The notes below the pieces were generated by a model. The model ran no database searches. It was given only the letters and a program-made list of their open reading frames with translations, and was not told where the DNA came from. Position numbers and translations under genes: made by a program. A stretch of DNA of 6,044 bases, taken from the NCBI GenBank assembly GCA_037385045.1, contig JARRNJ010000112.1:1-6044 (forward strand), given 5' to 3'. The DNA is from JARRNJ01 sp037385045 (GTDB taxonomy: Bacteria > Pseudomonadota > Gammaproteobacteria > JASBUN01). Positions 4,894-6,044 of the stretch are shown in pieces; positions within the stretch are counted from its first letter, which is position 1; each line of letters opens with the position of its first letter.

Positions 4894-6021
4894 ATGCCGA
4901 TACGTGTCGCTGTACCCAGGGAAACCATTGCCGGCGAGCATCGCGTGGCAGTGGTCCCGGACGTGGCCGAGAAATTCACCAAGAACGGTATCCAGGTGAT
5001 ACTCGAGAAGGGAGCGGGCGACAGCAGCTTTTTCCCGGACTCGGACTACGACGATATCACGTTCGTGGACAGCGCCAAGGAGCTTTTCCAGCAGGCCGAT
5101 GTGATTCTCAAAGTACAACCGCCGACAGTCGAGGAAATCGCACTGATACCCGACGGAGCGCTGGTGGTCGGTTTCATGCAACCGCATCGCGAGCCGGAGC
5201 GTATCCGGGCGCTGCGCGACCGCAACATCACCGCGCTGGCCATGGAACTGGTGCCGCGCATCTCCCGCGCCCAGTCCATGGACGCGCTGTCATCCCAGGC
5301 GTCCATCGCCGGCTACAAGGGGGCATTGATGGCCGCCGACCTAGCCGCCCAGTTCTTCCCCATGCTGACCACCGCCGCCGGCACCATCCGACCCGCCAAG
5401 GTACTGGTCATCGGCGCCGGCGTCTCGGGCCTGCAGGCGATCGCCACGGCGCGCCGGCTGGGGGCCATGGTGGAGGCCTACGACGTGCGCAAGGTGACCA
5501 AGGAGCAGGCCGAGTCGCTCGGCGCCAAGTTCCTGGAACTGAACGTCGACGCTGCGGCCGAAGGCGGCTACGCCCGCGAGTTGACCGAGGCGGAAAAACA
5601 TCACGAACGCGACATGCTTGCCAATCATGTGGCCGGTGCCAACGCGGTGGTGGCGACCGCCGCCATTCCGGGCAAGCCGTCGCCGCGGCTGGTCACCAAG
5701 GACATGGTGGAGCGCATGCGCCCGGGATCGGTGATTATCGATCTGGCCTCCGAAGGGGGCGGCAATTGCGAACTCACCAAGGCCGGCAAGACCGTGCACC
5801 ACCGCGGCGTGGTCATCCACGGCCCGCTGAACGTGCCCAGCATGCTGCCAGTGCATGCCAGTGAAATGTATTCGCGCAACCTCTACACCCTGCTGCAGCT
5901 GATGATCGTTGACGGCGAGCTCAAACCCGACTGGGACGACGAGGTGCTGGCCGGCAGCACCCTGACGCGGGATGGAAAAATCCTGCACGAGCCGACCCGC
6001 CAAGCCGTGGAAGGAGATTGA
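4894..6021 (+). CDS. pntA: Proton-translocating NAD(P)+ transhydrogenase, subunit alpha part 1 (dI, NAD(H)-binding)
   Basis: The 375-residue soluble dI component of membrane transhydrogenase, which binds NAD(H) and exchanges hydride with the NADP(H)-binding dIII domain while protons cross the membrane part. Seen: N-terminal VAVPRETIAGEHRVA at 5-19, ILKVQPP at 71-77, the diagnostic block VPRISRAQSMDALSS at 120-134 with IAGYKGAL following, the Rossmann motif GAGVSGLQA at 174-182 with acidic D197 after the second strand, ATAAIPGKP at 254-262, and VIIDLASEGGGNCE at 280-293. E. coli PntA is about 510 residues because membrane helices are fused on; this protein ends where dI ends, so it is the split PntAA form as in Rhodospirillum. 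The ATG at 4894 has GGAG (4883-4886) 7 nt upstream; an in-frame TTG at 4876 is less likely. The next subunit starts 2 nt after the stop. Confidence 0.95.
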   Translation: MPIRVAVPRETIAGEHRVAVVPDVAEKFTKNGIQVILEKGAGDSSFFPDSDYDDITFVDSAKELFQQADVILKVQPPTVEEIALIPDGALVVGFMQPHREPERIRALRDRNITALAMELVPRISRAQSMDALSSQASIAGYKGALMAADLAAQFFPMLTTAAGTIRPAKVLVIGAGVSGLQAIATARRLGAMVEAYDVRKVTKEQAESLGAKFLELNVDAAAEGGYARELTEAEKHHERDMLANHVAGANAVVATAAIPGKPSPRLVTKDMVERMRPGSVIIDLASEGGGNCELTKAGKTVHHRGVVIHGPLNVPSMLPVHASEMYSRNLYTLLQLMIVDGELKPDWDDEVLAGSTLTRDGKILHEPTRQAVEGD

Positions 6022-6023
6022 AC

Positions 6024-6044
6024 ATGATCGAGGGTTTCACCGCA
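6024..6044 (+). CDS. Transhydrogenase alpha part 2 (PntAB, membrane subunit), first 7 codons only
   Basis: Begins ATG at 6024, 2 nt after the pntA stop, with AAGGAG at 6011-6016 giving a 7-nt spacing. The Shine-Dalgarno lies inside the end of pntA, so the two genes are surely in one operon. The visible residues MIEGFTA fit the N-terminus of the small membrane-spanning alpha-2 subunit of three-gene pnt operons. The identity rests mainly on position, since only seven residues are in the window. A pntB gene would be expected next. Confidence 0.8.

Noticed and set aside
4830..5864. Plus-strand open frame of 344 codons overlapping pntA
   Set aside because: It runs in another frame through pntA and becomes Arg/Gly/His-rich, a frame-shifted reading. 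Its first 25 residues look more normal, but nothing supports a separate gene.

Overview
The window reads as ordinary chromosomal DNA from a GC-rich Proteobacterium, most likely a gammaproteobacterium. That placement is an inference from the gene types: a stand-alone 5'-3' exonuclease next to a CxxC-type HNH protein, and a split three-subunit pnt operon. No phage, transposase, plasmid, CRISPR or RNA gene was recognised.

Layout. (1) Positions 1-730, minus strand: the N-terminal half of a soluble, FAD-dependent pyridine nucleotide transhydrogenase (SthA type), cut by the window edge. (2) 731-889: a short divergent intergenic region. (3) 890-1654, plus strand: a HAD-IIA phosphatase-like protein of the HDHD2/LHPP type. 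(4) 1655-1913: a convergent intergenic region holding a pair of 22-bp inverted repeats of the CGCAAAGACGC type about 190 bp apart, with a small GNRA-loop hairpin between them. (5) 4328-1914, minus strand: a tight three-gene run of HNH endonuclease, 5'-3' exonuclease and fructosamine-kinase family protein, with gaps of 4 and 26 nt. (6) 4340-4893: a roughly 550-bp divergent region with no convincing gene but with candidate promoters for pntA. (7) 4894-6021, plus strand: the alpha-1 subunit (dI domain) of the proton-translocating transhydrogenase. The first seven codons of the next subunit follow at 6024.

What stands out. Both known types of NAD(P) transhydrogenase lie within 6 kb: the soluble energy-independent SthA at the left and the membrane proton-driven Pnt at the right. 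In organisms that have both, these are generally thought to run in opposite net directions: Pnt makes NADPH at the cost of proton motive force and SthA drains excess NADPH. The visible SthA half lacks both cysteines of the redox disulphide, which argues for a transhydrogenase rather than a lipoamide dehydrogenase. Between them lie two nucleases and a ketosamine-repair kinase in an apparent operon. That points to housekeeping or damage repair rather than a defence island, but the grouping is worth a co-occurrence check. I found no strong case for a wholly new system.
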